A DNA stretch of 64,000 nucleotides, from positions 622,736 through 686,735 of the forward strand of contig NZ_VHIQ01000001.1 in assembly GCF_006494535.1 (NCBI RefSeq). Direction: 5' to 3'. This stretch comes from Paucihalobacter ruber. GTDB lineage: Bacteria > Bacteroidota > Bacteroidia > Flavobacteriales > Flavobacteriaceae. Numbering within the stretch: position 1 is the first letter of the stretch; the number at the start of each line of letters is the position of its first letter. The notes below the pieces were generated by a model. That model saw only the letters and a list, made by a program, of their open reading frames with translations, did not search any database and was not told the DNA's origin. Below, piece after piece: positions 1 to 8,445 of this stretch. A program made the translations under genes and the position numbers.

Positions 1-30
1 AAACAAATTTAAGCAAACTATACAGATAGC

Positions 31-951
31 CTATTTCAAAAACCGAATATTTCGTTTCAATCCCTCAAACTTGGTTCGTTTAACAGCCGAATATTTAAAC
101 ACCTTTTTAAAAGTTTCTTCTGTGATGTCTTCCCAGTCTTGTTTTGTCATGGATAACAAATCGGGATGTGGATTAAAAAGTGGCTCGCTGTGAGGCTTTG
201 AAAAACGATTCCAAGGGCAAACATCTTGGCATATGTCGCAGCCAAACATCCAGTCGTCAAACTGACCTTTAAAATCAGTTGGAATGTTTTCTTTAAGTTC
301 GATGGTAAAATACGAAATACACTTGCTGCCATCTACTACATAAGGCTCGGTTATGGCTTGCGTTGGACAGGCATCAATACATTTGGTGCAGGTACCACAG
401 TGATCGGTTGTTGGGGTGTCGTAATCCAGTTCTAAATCGATAATGAGTTCTGCAATAAAGTAGAATGACCCGACTTGCTGTGTCAATAAATTACTGTGTT
501 TACCAATCCAGCCCAAACCTGATTTTGCCGCCCATGCTTTATCTAAAACCGGCGCAGAATCAACAAAGGCACGGCCATGTACTTCGCCAATTTCTTGTTG
601 AATAAATTGAAGCAATGATTTTAGTTTATCTTTAATTACAAAGTGATAATCTGTTCCATAGGCGTATTTAGAAATTTTATAAGTGCTGTCTATTTGATTT
701 TCATTCGGAAAATAATTCAACAAAAGAGAAACAATAGATTTTGCACCATCTACCAATTTTGTTGGGTCAAGTCGCTTATCAAAATGATTTTCCATGTATT
801 GCATGGTGTCATGCATATTGTTGTTAAGCCATTTTTCTAAACGTGGTGCTTCTACCTCCAGAAAACCAGCTTCACTAATGCCACATGACAAAAAACCGAG
901 GCGTTTGGCTTCGGTTTTGATGAGTTTGGTATGTGTACTTTTTGCGTTCAT
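31..951 (-). CDS. queG: Epoxyqueuosine reductase QueG
   Basis: Catalyses the last step of queuosine synthesis, reducing epoxyqueuosine in tRNA to queuosine with a cobalamin and two [4Fe-4S] clusters (family knowledge). The 306-residue protein shows both ferredoxin-like motifs: [12 protein letters not shown] at about residues 185-196 and [10 protein letters not shown] near 240. The N-terminal part has the expected [19 protein letters not shown] stretch around the cobalamin site. Length is usual for the short QueG form without a HEAT-repeat tail. A TTG codon at 963 extends the frame by four residues, but the ATG at 951 is chosen because it leaves an 8-bp gap after the ruvB stop and fits the family start. 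It lies directly downstream of ruvB and is probably cotranscribed. Confidence 0.93.
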   Translation of the reverse strand: MNAKSTHTKLIKTEAKRLGFLSCGISEAGFLEVEAPRLEKWLNNNMHDTMQYMENHFDKRLDPTKLVDGAKSIVSLLLNYFPNENQIDSTYKISKYAYGTDYHFVIKDKLKSLLQFIQQEIGEVHGRAFVDSAPVLDKAWAAKSGLGWIGKHSNLLTQQVGSFYFIAELIIDLELDYDTPTTDHCGTCTKCIDACPTQAITEPYVVDGSKCISYFTIELKENIPTDFKGQFDDWMFGCDICQDVCPWNRFSKPHSEPLFNPHPDLLSMTKQDWEDITEETFKKVFKYSAVKRTKFEGLKRNIRFLK

Positions 952-959
952 TAAGCTTA

Positions 960-1982
960 TCAAAACAAGCCACCTTGAATATTTCCTTTTATTTTACCCA
1001 GGTGTTTATAGGCTAACTCGGTTACTTCGCGCCCGCGAGGCGTGCGCATTATAAAACCTTGTTGAATAAGAAACGGCTCGTATACTTCTTCAATGGTTTC
1101 GGCATTTTCGCTTACGGCTGTTGCCAAAGTTGTAAGCCCCACGGGGCCACCTTTAAATTTATCGATGATGGTGGTGAGTATTTTGTTGTCCATATCATCT
1201 AAACCAAAAGTATCCACATTTAGCGCTTTTAAGGCGTATTGTGCAATTTTAATGTCTATTTGTCCGGTACCTTTAATTTGAGCAAAGTCTCTAACTCTTC
1301 TTAATAGGGCATTAGCGATTCTTGGCGTACCACGACTTCTACCGGCAATTTCAATGGCGGCCTCAACGGCAATCGGCACGTTTAAAATGGAGGCACTGCG
1401 CTGAATGATATCGCTCAATAACTCTGTGTTGTAATACTGCAATCTGCTGCTAATACCAAATCTGGCGCGCATTGGTGAGGTTAACAAACCGGAGCGTGTT
1501 GTAGCGCCAATAAGGGTAAATGGATTGAGGTTTATTTGTACGGTTCGAGCATTTGGACCCGATTCTATCATAATATCAATTTTGTAATCTTCCATGGCAG
1601 AATACAAATATTCTTCAATTACGGGGCTAAGCCTGTGAATTTCGTCAATAAACAACACATCTCTTTCGTCTAGGTTGGTGAGCAATCCTGCCAGATCTCC
1701 AGGTTTATCTAAAACCGGTCCTGAGGTAATCTTGATGCCTACATTTAATTCATTGGCTAAAATATGTGCTAAAGTAGTTTTCCCTAAACCCGGCGGCCCG
1801 TGCAATAAGGTGTGATCTAAGGCTTCGCCTCTTAAATTAGCTGCTTTGACAAAAATTTGTAAGTTATCCAAAACCTGTTCTTGACCCGCAAAATCATCGA
1901 AGGTAAGCGGCCTCAATTTTTTTTCTACGTCGAGTTCTTCAGGTGTAAAATTACTTCCGGTAGGATCTAGGTTTTGGTTCAT
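960..1982 (-). CDS. ruvB: Holliday junction helicase RuvB
   Basis: AAA+ motor that drives RuvA-bound Holliday junction branch migration during recombination repair. At 340 residues it has normal length. Visible motifs are Walker [13 protein letters not shown] near residue 63, Walker [11 protein letters not shown] near 110, sensor [17 protein letters not shown], and the C-terminal winged-helix region with GGPVGL and RTPRGR. A GTG three codons upstream (1991) is also in frame; the ATG at 1982 is preferred because the sequence MNQNLDPT is the usual flavobacterial start. queG follows 8 bp downstream. No ruvA or ruvC lies beside it, so the Ruv genes are dispersed here. A perfect TAnnTTTG motif lies at 2011-2018 just upstream. 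Confidence 0.97.
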   Translation of the reverse strand: MNQNLDPTGSNFTPEELDVEKKLRPLTFDDFAGQEQVLDNLQIFVKAANLRGEALDHTLLHGPPGLGKTTLAHILANELNVGIKITSGPVLDKPGDLAGLLTNLDERDVLFIDEIHRLSPVIEEYLYSAMEDYKIDIMIESGPNARTVQINLNPFTLIGATTRSGLLTSPMRARFGISSRLQYYNTELLSDIIQRSASILNVPIAVEAAIEIAGRSRGTPRIANALLRRVRDFAQIKGTGQIDIKIAQYALKALNVDTFGLDDMDNKILTTIIDKFKGGPVGLTTLATAVSENAETIEEVYEPFLIQQGFIMRTPRGREVTELAYKHLGKIKGNIQGGLF

Positions 1983-2010
1983 TGAGCTCACAGATTTAAT
2001 AAGGTCACAA

Positions 2011-2018
2011 CAAAGATA
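2011..2018 (-). promoter_or_regulatory. Bacteroidota -7 box upstream of ruvB-queG
   Basis: Read on the minus strand this is TATCTTTG, a perfect match to the Bacteroidota TAnnTTTG -7 element, about 30 bp before the ruvB ATG. No clear TTTG -33 element is seen; that position falls inside the terminator hairpin of the preceding gene. Confidence 0.45.
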
Positions 2019-2022
2019 AATA

Positions 2023-2052
2023 AAAAGCCTCTCTAATTTTAGAAAGGCTTTT
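2023..2052 (-). terminator. Rho-independent terminator of the SPFH gene
   Basis: Inverted repeat AAAAGCC...GGCTTTT with an inner AGA/TCT stem, followed on the minus strand by a T-rich run. It lies directly after the stop of the SPFH lipoprotein gene. It is nearly the same sequence as the hairpin at 3003-3034. Confidence 0.8.
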
Positions 2053-2083
2053 GATTGTGGGTATTTTTAAAAGACTAATGAGG

Positions 2084-2857
2084 TTATTCACCTACCATAA
2101 TGGGTGCCTTACCATCGGTTATGATAATCTTGGCATTATTAGACCTACTTAACTCTCTAAATGCTTGAATACTTTGATACTGAATTAGAATGGGCGTAAG
2201 TCCTTGATTAATGATGGCTTGTGCGTCTCTGATACCTTCTGCTTCAGCTCGCTTACGGTCTGCCTCTTTTAATTCGCGTTGAACCACAAACTCCATTTCC
2301 TGAAATTGTTGTTCTGCTCGTAGCTTATCCTCAATAGCCGAAGACAATCTTGCCGGTAAATTAATACTTTTTAAAAGTACGGCCTGAATATCGAACCCTT
2401 TTTCGCTCAATACAAGGTTCATTTTATCTTGAATAGCCTGTTCAATTTCGTTTCGTCTGGTACTGTGCATGTCTTTTGCAAAATATTCGGCTGATATATT
2501 TGCCGCAGCAGATCTTAAAGTATTGATTAAAACATTTCGCTCGTAGTGTTTACCAATATCTTTGATAATATTTGGAGCTTCGTCCTTTTCAATGTTATAA
2601 AGAACAGAAACTTCGGCTGTAATCGTTAAACCTTCTTTAGAAGGCAGTAATAATGTTTGTTCAACATTGGTGGTCCTGATTGGAACTCTGATAAAGGTAG
2701 TTGTAAATGGATTAAAAAAACGAACACCTTCTTCTACCGGTTTATCGTTAAGCTTACCTAAAGTTTGCTTTACGCCTACTTCTCCGGGTCTAATAACAGC
2801 ACAACTGGTTAAAAATAATGCTGCGGCAATGACTGATAATGTTTTTTTGAACTGCAT
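2084..2857 (-). CDS. SPFH/prohibitin-family lipoprotein
   Basis: Membrane-scaffold protein of the SPFH (band 7/prohibitin) superfamily. The 257-residue protein begins with a lipoprotein signal peptide (lipobox LTSC at about residues 16-19), so it is probably lipid-anchored rather than held by a transmembrane helix. The SPFH core (about 25-190) includes the typical GVRFFNPFTTTFIRVPIRT, and a charged coiled coil (about 190-225, rich in E/K/A: RELKEADRKRAEAEG) follows, as in prohibitins. It is a single-gene unit flanked by two near-identical hairpins. The function in bacteria is not settled; roles in membrane organisation or protease regulation are known for relatives such as HflK/C. Confidence 0.85.
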   Translation of the reverse strand: MQFKKTLSVIAAALFLTSCAVIRPGEVGVKQTLGKLNDKPVEEGVRFFNPFTTTFIRVPIRTTNVEQTLLLPSKEGLTITAEVSVLYNIEKDEAPNIIKDIGKHYERNVLINTLRSAAANISAEYFAKDMHSTRRNEIEQAIQDKMNLVLSEKGFDIQAVLLKSINLPARLSSAIEDKLRAEQQFQEMEFVVQRELKEADRKRAEAEGIRDAQAIINQGLTPILIQYQSIQAFRELSRSNNAKIIITDGKAPIMVGE

Positions 2858-3002
2858 AATTTTAGAATTTATTGTTTAAAAAAACATGACCAATCAGCAT
2901 GCCAATTTATGCCTAAAACTACTGTTTAATAAATATTTATGATTTTACACACAGTTATTTTTAGATAACTAGTTTTTTTAAAATCGGAATGGTGGAGAAA
3001 CT

Positions 3003-3034
3003 AAAAAGCCTTTCTAAAATTAGAAAGGCTTTTT
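3003..3034 (-). terminator. Terminator of the act-cox operon (bidirectional shape)
   Basis: Near-perfect hairpin AAAAGCCTTTCTAA / TTAGAAAGGCTTTT flanked by A-runs and T-runs, so it could work on either strand. It lies beyond the coxA stop on the minus strand. Confidence 0.75.
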
Positions 3035-3065
3035 ATTATAATAAAATCCGCTATTACTTGATAAG

Positions 3066-3085
3066 ATTCCTGCTTTCGCAGGAAT
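3066..3085. repeat. Short palindrome after coxA
   Basis: Perfect inverted repeat ATTCCTGC-TTTC-GCAGGAAT between the coxA stop and the operon terminator. Palindromes of this sequence type are common in flavobacterial intergenic DNA from memory; only one copy is visible here. It may stabilise the 3' end of the mRNA. Confidence 0.5.
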
Positions 3086-3087
3086 TA

Positions 3088-4881
3088 TCAATGCTGGAGT
3101 TCTTCTTCACCTTCTTTTAAAGGTACATTTTGAGGTACAAAATCTTCATCATGGCCCGGTTTACTGTAATCGTAAGACCAACGATATACAGTTGGAATTT
3201 CGCCAGGCCAGTTTCCATGGATGTGCTTAACAGGAGTTGTCCATTCTAAAGTGTTAGAACGCCATGGGTTTTGTGATGGCTTTTTACCATAGAATATACT
3301 GTGGATAAAGTTGTATATGAATACTAATTGGAATACCCCTCCAATCAACGCAAAAATCGTAATCACCACGTTAACATCGGCCAAATCGTCAAACAGCGGG
3401 AAGGCTGTGTTGGTATAATAACGTCGTGGTAATCCAGCCATTCCAATGAAGTGCATTGGGAAGAATACACCATATGCCGAGATAGCTGTTACCCAAAAGT
3501 GCAGGTAACCAAGGTTTTTATTTAACATTCTACCAAATAATTTTGGGAACCAGTGATAGATACCGGCAAACATACCATATAAGGCCGAAATACCCATTAC
3601 CAAGTGGAAATGTGCCACCACAAAATAGGTGTCGTGTACGTTAATATCAAGTGCACTGTCACCTAAAATAATACCTGTTAAACCACCTGTTATAAAGGTT
3701 GATACTAAACCTATAGAAAATAACATGGCCGGGTTTAATTGTAGATTACCTTTCCATAAAGTAGTGATATAGTTAAAAGCTTTTACCGCAGAAGGAATTG
3801 CTATCAATAAGGTTGTAAAGGTAAATACCGATCCTAAAAATGGGTTCATCCCTGATACAAACATGTGGTGACCCCAAACTATGGTAGATAAAAACGCTAT
3901 GGCTAGGATTGATGCCACCATGGCACGATAACCGAAAATTGGTTTACGTGAATTGGTTGCAATAACTTCGGAAGTGATACCTAAAGCGGGTAGCAATACG
4001 ATATACACTTCGGGGTGTCCTAAAAACCAAAATAAATGTTCAAATAAGACCGGAGATCCTCCTTGGTAGTGCAAAACTTCACCTTGTATAAAGATATCTG
4101 ATAAGAAGAATGAAGTCCCAAAACTTCTGTCCATTATTAACAGTAAAGCCGCAGAAAGTAGTACGGGGAACGAAACGGTACCGATGATAGCAGTTACAAA
4201 AAATGCCCAGATCGTTAATGGTAACCTAGTCATAGACATCCCTTTTGTACGAAGATTGATAACAGTAACGATATAATTTAACGAACCTAAAAGCGATGAG
4301 GCGATAAATATAGCCATAGAAACTAACCACAAAGTCATACCGGCACCAGAACCGCCTTGTGCCATTGGCAGTGCACTAAGTGGTGGATAGATTGTCCATC
4401 CAGCAGCAGCCGGCCCCGCTTCTACAAAAAGCGAAAGCACCATAATAACACTAGACAAAAAGAACAACCAATATGAAACCATATTAAGGAAGCCCGATGC
4501 CATATCTCTTGCACCAATTTGCAACGGAATGAGTAGGTTACTAAAGGTACCACTCAAACCTGCTGTTAATACAAAAAACACCATGATGGTTCCATGAATG
4601 GTTACCAATGCCAAATAAATATCGGCATCCATAACGCCACCGGGAGCCCATTTACCTAACAATGCTTCAAAAATAACATTAGGTTTTTCAGGCCAGGCCA
4701 ATTGCATTCTAAAAATAAGCGACATTAAAATACCTATGACACCCATAATAGAACCCGTAATCAAGTATTGTTTAGCGATCATCTTATGATCTTGACTAAA
4801 AATATACTTAGTTACAAAAGTCTCTTTGTGGTGGTGGTGTCCGTGGTCGTCGTGCGCGTGTGTTTCTACTGTTACTGACAT
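3088..4881 (-). CDS. ctaD: Cytochrome c oxidase subunit I (aa3-type)
   Basis: Catalytic subunit of the terminal oxidase: reduces O2 to water at the heme-CuB site and pumps protons across the inner membrane. The 597-residue protein has about 12 membrane segments. The HPEVYI motif carries the CuB His and cross-linked Tyr; WGHHMF supplies the two further CuB His residues, and DTYFVVAHFHLVMG the heme ligands, so the active site looks complete. The N-terminus is unusually His-rich (HAHDDHGHHHHKE), as is common in Bacteroidota. It is the last gene of the act-cox operon, 36 bp after coxB. Cotranscription with act genes fits a complex III-oxidase supercomplex as shown in Flavobacterium johnsoniae. 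Confidence 0.97.
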   Translation of the reverse strand: MSVTVETHAHDDHGHHHHKETFVTKYIFSQDHKMIAKQYLITGSIMGVIGILMSLIFRMQLAWPEKPNVIFEALLGKWAPGGVMDADIYLALVTIHGTIMVFFVLTAGLSGTFSNLLIPLQIGARDMASGFLNMVSYWLFFLSSVIMVLSLFVEAGPAAAGWTIYPPLSALPMAQGGSGAGMTLWLVSMAIFIASSLLGSLNYIVTVINLRTKGMSMTRLPLTIWAFFVTAIIGTVSFPVLLSAALLLIMDRSFGTSFFLSDIFIQGEVLHYQGGSPVLFEHLFWFLGHPEVYIVLLPALGITSEVIATNSRKPIFGYRAMVASILAIAFLSTIVWGHHMFVSGMNPFLGSVFTFTTLLIAIPSAVKAFNYITTLWKGNLQLNPAMLFSIGLVSTFITGGLTGIILGDSALDINVHDTYFVVAHFHLVMGISALYGMFAGIYHWFPKLFGRMLNKNLGYLHFWVTAISAYGVFFPMHFIGMAGLPRRYYTNTAFPLFDDLADVNVVITIFALIGGVFQLVFIYNFIHSIFYGKKPSQNPWRSNTLEWTTPVKHIHGNWPGEIPTVYRWSYDYSKPGHDEDFVPQNVPLKEGEEELQH

Positions 4882-4917
4882 AATTTTTCTTAACTTTTCT
4901 TTTTAAACAATTTTTTG

Positions 4918-5979
4918 CTAATTTAATGAATTTTCAAATACAGTTTGCTGCGCCATCCATTCATCAAACTCATCTTGTGTCTCCACTATAATTTTCATTT
5001 GCATGTTATAATGAGATTTTCCACAAATTTTATTGCACAATAGCAAGTAGTCAAAATCATAGCGTAATTCTTGACCACGGTCTAGTACATCTTGTTGATT
5101 ATCTAGTCTTATCTGATTGATTCGAGCTACTTTATCCTGAATATCAGGATTTTCTCTCATTTCTTGGGTTGTAACTGTAGGAGTAAATGCAAATTGGGTA
5201 ACCATGCCCGGCACGCAATTCATTTGTGCTCTGAAGTGTGGCATGTATGCCGAGTGCAACACATCTTGAGAGCGCATTTTGAAAATAACCGGTCTGTTAA
5301 CAGGTAAGTGTAATTCTGAAACGATGACGTCATCTTGAGCATAGGGATCGTTTTCATCGACTCCTAATATATTTGCTCTGTCTATATTAATCAATCTAAC
5401 ATTGGCTTCACCTAAAACATTGTCTGCTCCTGCGTATCTGGCTTTCCAGTTAAATTGCTGGGCGTATAATTCAACAATTAAAGGATCTTCATCCTCAAAG
5501 TCTGGATTCATAATATTTGTCCATGCAAATAATCCGGAAATGATTAAACCGGCCAGAACAATTACAGGAATAATGGTCCAAACTGCTTCTAAGGTATTAT
5601 TATCGGCGTAAAACAAAGCTTTCTTACCTTTTTCTCCGCGATATTTATAAGCAAAATAGTGTAACAAAAACTGAGTAACAGTTTGTACAATAAATATGAT
5701 GATTAAAGAAACAATGAGTAACTTATCAATTGTTGGCCCATGCTCAGAAGCTGAGTTTGATAACAATGGTAAATCTCCCCATTTTACAACACTATAAATG
5801 GTGATGGCATAGATGAACACTAAAAAGGCCATCATTAGGTAACCATTTACTTTATTGTCTTTATCTGTTGCAATTTGATTGTTATTGGTTCCAACTTGTG
5901 ATAAATCAAATATTTTTACCATTTGCCAGATGGCGATGGTTACAAAAATTACAATACTTAACGTTAAAAGAACTGTCAT
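4918..5979 (-). CDS. ctaC: Cytochrome c oxidase subunit II
   Basis: Accepts electrons from cytochrome c through the binuclear CuA centre and passes them to subunit I. The 353-residue protein has an N-terminal hydrophobic helix, two further membrane helices around residues 45-65 and 85-110 and 130-150, and a C-terminal cupredoxin domain. CuA ligands are visible: His in VLHSAYMPHF and the CNKICGKSHYNM motif (Cys-x3-Cys-x3-His-x2-Met) near residue 318. It is longer than many subunit II proteins because of an extra N-terminal helix and an insertion (about 280-305) in the cupredoxin region. Sits between actF and coxA in one operon. Confidence 0.95.
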   Translation of the reverse strand: MTVLLTLSIVIFVTIAIWQMVKIFDLSQVGTNNNQIATDKDNKVNGYLMMAFLVFIYAITIYSVVKWGDLPLLSNSASEHGPTIDKLLIVSLIIIFIVQTVTQFLLHYFAYKYRGEKGKKALFYADNNTLEAVWTIIPVIVLAGLIISGLFAWTNIMNPDFEDEDPLIVELYAQQFNWKARYAGADNVLGEANVRLINIDRANILGVDENDPYAQDDVIVSELHLPVNRPVIFKMRSQDVLHSAYMPHFRAQMNCVPGMVTQFAFTPTVTTQEMRENPDIQDKVARINQIRLDNQQDVLDRGQELRYDFDYLLLCNKICGKSHYNMQMKIIVETQDEFDEWMAQQTVFENSLN

Positions 5980-6003
5980 CTCTCCTAATTAGGTTTATAA
6001 ATG

Positions 6004-7314
6004 TTAATAATGAAAGTTTTCACTTTCTTTAATAAATGGATTTCCTTTAGCCAATAGTGGTGCCTTAGAAATAGAGGTAAATACTATAAGTAAGAACAAA
6101 CCTCCAAACAAGAAGATTGATCCTATTTCAGGCACTCCTATAAACCATCTGTCTCCAACGGTTGCTGGCATTATCATATTAAAGACATCCAGGTAATGAC
6201 CACATAAAATTACAATACCTGCCATTACCACAAACCAAGGAATACGTTTGTAATCGCTATTCATTAATATGAGTAATGGAAATATAAAATTCATGGCTAC
6301 CATACCAAAGAATGGTAGTTTATAATCGTTGATTCTGGTTACATAATAGGTTACTTCCTCAGGAATATTAGAATACCATATTAACATGAATTGAGAAAAC
6401 CATAAATACGTCCAGAATATACTAATACCGAACATAAATTTAGCCAAATCGTGTAAATGGCTGTCATTTACAAATTCTAAATGGCCTTTAGATTTAAGAT
6501 AAATTGTAATTAAGGCAATAACTGTGATACCGCTTACAAACATACTTGCAAACACATACCATCCAAACAAAGTACTAAACCAGTGTGGATCTACACTCAT
6601 AATCCAATCCCAAGACATAATTGATTCGGTTACGATATAGAACACCAAAAATCCTGCCGAAATACGGAAGTTTTTCTTAAAGTTTATATTATCATTAGCT
6701 TCATCTTGGGCCAAAGAAAACTTTCTTGAAAAGTGTCTGTAAAGTGCCCAACCTGAGATAAACAATACACCTCTAATGATAAACCCGGTTAGGTTTAAAA
6801 AGCCCGATTTATTTTGAATTATTTTATCATGTTCAACAACCTCGGGATCCATCCAAAGAAAGATATTGTAATGCCCGATTGTTCCGGAAGCAACTGCAAT
6901 TAATAAAACAATAATGGCCCCAGGCAACACATAGGCTGTAATTCCTTCCATAACTCTAAAAAGTACAGGAGACCATCCAGCTTGTGCAGCATATTGAATG
7001 GCATAAAATGCCAATACCCCAAGTGCAATCATAAAGAAAAAGAAAGCACCTACGTACAATGCTGCCCAAGGTCTGTTGTGTATTTGGTGCATTACGTGTT
7101 CTGCATGATCTACGGCATGTGCATCTGCTTCATCGCCGTGATGAGCTTCATCGGTATGTGCAGCTGCACCACCATGACTAGCCTCTTCGGCAAGCATTAC
7201 CTCGACCTCTTCTTTCGAAACGTGAGACGACATAAAACCGTAGGTTAACATGATGGCTCCTAAGATCATCAATATGAAAGAAAATAACTTTAATTTACTT
7301 GAAACTGTGTACAT
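6004..7314 (-). CDS. actF: Alternative complex III subunit ActF (NrfD-like quinone-binding membrane subunit)
   Basis: One of the two large integral membrane subunits of alternative complex III, which oxidises menaquinol and reduces a c-type cytochrome. At 436 residues it shows about ten hydrophobic helices and an His/Asp/Glu-rich loop between helix 1 and 2 (about residues 40-80, many His). It is a paralogue of ActC in the NrfD/PsrC fold, but family members lack some of the proton-path residues. Identity is supported mostly by operon position: between the ActE heme lipoprotein and coxB, the usual Bacteroidota order. Confidence 0.9.
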   Translation of the reverse strand: MYTVSSKLKLFSFILMILGAIMLTYGFMSSHVSKEEVEVMLAEEASHGGAAAHTDEAHHGDEADAHAVDHAEHVMHQIHNRPWAALYVGAFFFFMIALGVLAFYAIQYAAQAGWSPVLFRVMEGITAYVLPGAIIVLLIAVASGTIGHYNIFLWMDPEVVEHDKIIQNKSGFLNLTGFIIRGVLFISGWALYRHFSRKFSLAQDEANDNINFKKNFRISAGFLVFYIVTESIMSWDWIMSVDPHWFSTLFGWYVFASMFVSGITVIALITIYLKSKGHLEFVNDSHLHDLAKFMFGISIFWTYLWFSQFMLIWYSNIPEEVTYYVTRINDYKLPFFGMVAMNFIFPLLILMNSDYKRIPWFVVMAGIVILCGHYLDVFNMIMPATVGDRWFIGVPEIGSIFLFGGLFLLIVFTSISKAPLLAKGNPFIKESENFHY

Positions 7315-7335
7315 ATCTGTATAATCTTTATCGTC

Positions 7336-7893
7336 TTACTTTTCTAATTCGGCTTTTAGCTCCATAACATAAGTTGTTACTTGCCAGCGCTCTTCTTCGT
7401 TCAATTGATTTTTGTAGGCACCCATGGTGTTTAAACCGTAGTAAATAACGTGGTAAACGCTACCTTCTGTAATTGCGCGACCTACATCATCATAACTGGG
7501 AACGCCTAGTATTTTTTCACGCTCAACTAATTTACCCTTTCCATTACCGCGATTACCATGGCAAATACCACAATAAATCTCATATAATTCTTTGGCACGA
7601 GGTTGATCGTATTTAAAATCCTTTACAGGGTTTGTTAATTCTGACTTGGCTTGCAGATAGCCTTCATTAGAATCTTCTATTTCATAAAATTTATAACCTC
7701 TTGGAATGCTTCCCTCTGCAGGTAACTGCGCTGCAATACCGTTGGCAAAAGCATCAGATTCCTGATAAGTCTCATAACCAACAGACTCATACATATTCGG
7801 CATATATTGAAAATTAGGTCTTGAATTTTTTTGACAAGACACCAAGCCGGCGAATAGTAATGCTATGATTGATATTTTTAGTGTAGTCTTCAT
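7336..7893 (-). CDS. actE: Alternative complex III subunit ActE (monoheme cytochrome c lipoprotein)
   Basis: Periplasmic c-type cytochrome of alternative complex III that takes electrons from the ActA hemes. The 185-residue protein has a lipoprotein signal (lipobox GLVSC near residue 20) and a single heme motif CGICH near residue 108, with likely Met axial ligand in the later GLNTMGAYKNQL. The frame can be extended to 7923, but that would overlap actD; ATG at 7893 gives a proper signal peptide and a one-base gap to actD. Confidence 0.92.
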   Translation of the reverse strand: MKTTLKISIIALLFAGLVSCQKNSRPNFQYMPNMYESVGYETYQESDAFANGIAAQLPAEGSIPRGYKFYEIEDSNEGYLQAKSELTNPVKDFKYDQPRAKELYEIYCGICHGNRGNGKGKLVEREKILGVPSYDDVGRAITEGSVYHVIYYGLNTMGAYKNQLNEEERWQVTTYVMELKAELEK

Positions 7894-7894
7894 G

Positions 7895-8437
7895 TTAATG
7901 TTGTTCTTCTTCAATTTCAACAATGTTTATTTCAACAGCACCTGTTTCTTCGAGCAGAGCTGTTAACTCAGCCTCGTTATTATTAAGGGCTATTTCCATT
8001 AAGAAATGGTCGTCTGTAGTTCTTACATCAGGATTTTCGGCTTTTTTAAATGGCCACATTCTGCTTCTTAAATAAAATGTAATTACCATTAAGTGCGCCG
8101 CAAAAAATACGGTAAGCTCAAACATAATTGGCACAAAAGCCGGCATGTTTTCAATATAGCTAAAGCTTGGTTTTCCTCCAATATCTTGCGGCCAATCTTC
8201 AATCATGATGTAGTTCATCATAACAACTGACACCGTTAATCCAACGCAGCCATACAAAAATGCTGTAATGGCAAGTCTGGTTGGCGCCAAGCCCATTGCT
8301 TTGTCTAGTCCGTGAACAGGAAATGGCGTGTAAACCTCTTCAATTTGATGTTTTGCTGCCTTAACCTTTTTAACGGCCGCCATGAGTATATCGTCGTCCG
8401 TGTAAAGTGCGTGTATAACTTTTGATGGTGCTTCCAT
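7895..8437 (-). CDS. actD: Alternative complex III subunit ActD (DUF3341)
   Basis: Small membrane subunit of alternative complex III, 180 residues. It has a cytosolic N-terminal domain containing the family-typical VYTPFPVHGLDKAMG, then two transmembrane helices (about 55-78 and 98-122) and an acidic C-terminal tail. In known structures ActD packs beside ActC. It has no cofactor motif. Position between actC and actE supports the call. Eight bases separate it from actC. Confidence 0.92.
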   Translation of the reverse strand: MEAPSKVIHALYTDDDILMAAVKKVKAAKHQIEEVYTPFPVHGLDKAMGLAPTRLAITAFLYGCVGLTVSVVMMNYIMIEDWPQDIGGKPSFSYIENMPAFVPIMFELTVFFAAHLMVITFYLRSRMWPFKKAENPDVRTTDDHFLMEIALNNNEAELTALLEETGAVEINIVEIEEEQH

Positions 8438-8445
8438 ACTGCCTG

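Noticed and set aside
2011-3034. Ends of an insertion sequence around the SPFH gene
   Set aside because: The paired repeats are terminator hairpins of about 30 bp with no transposase and no target duplication.
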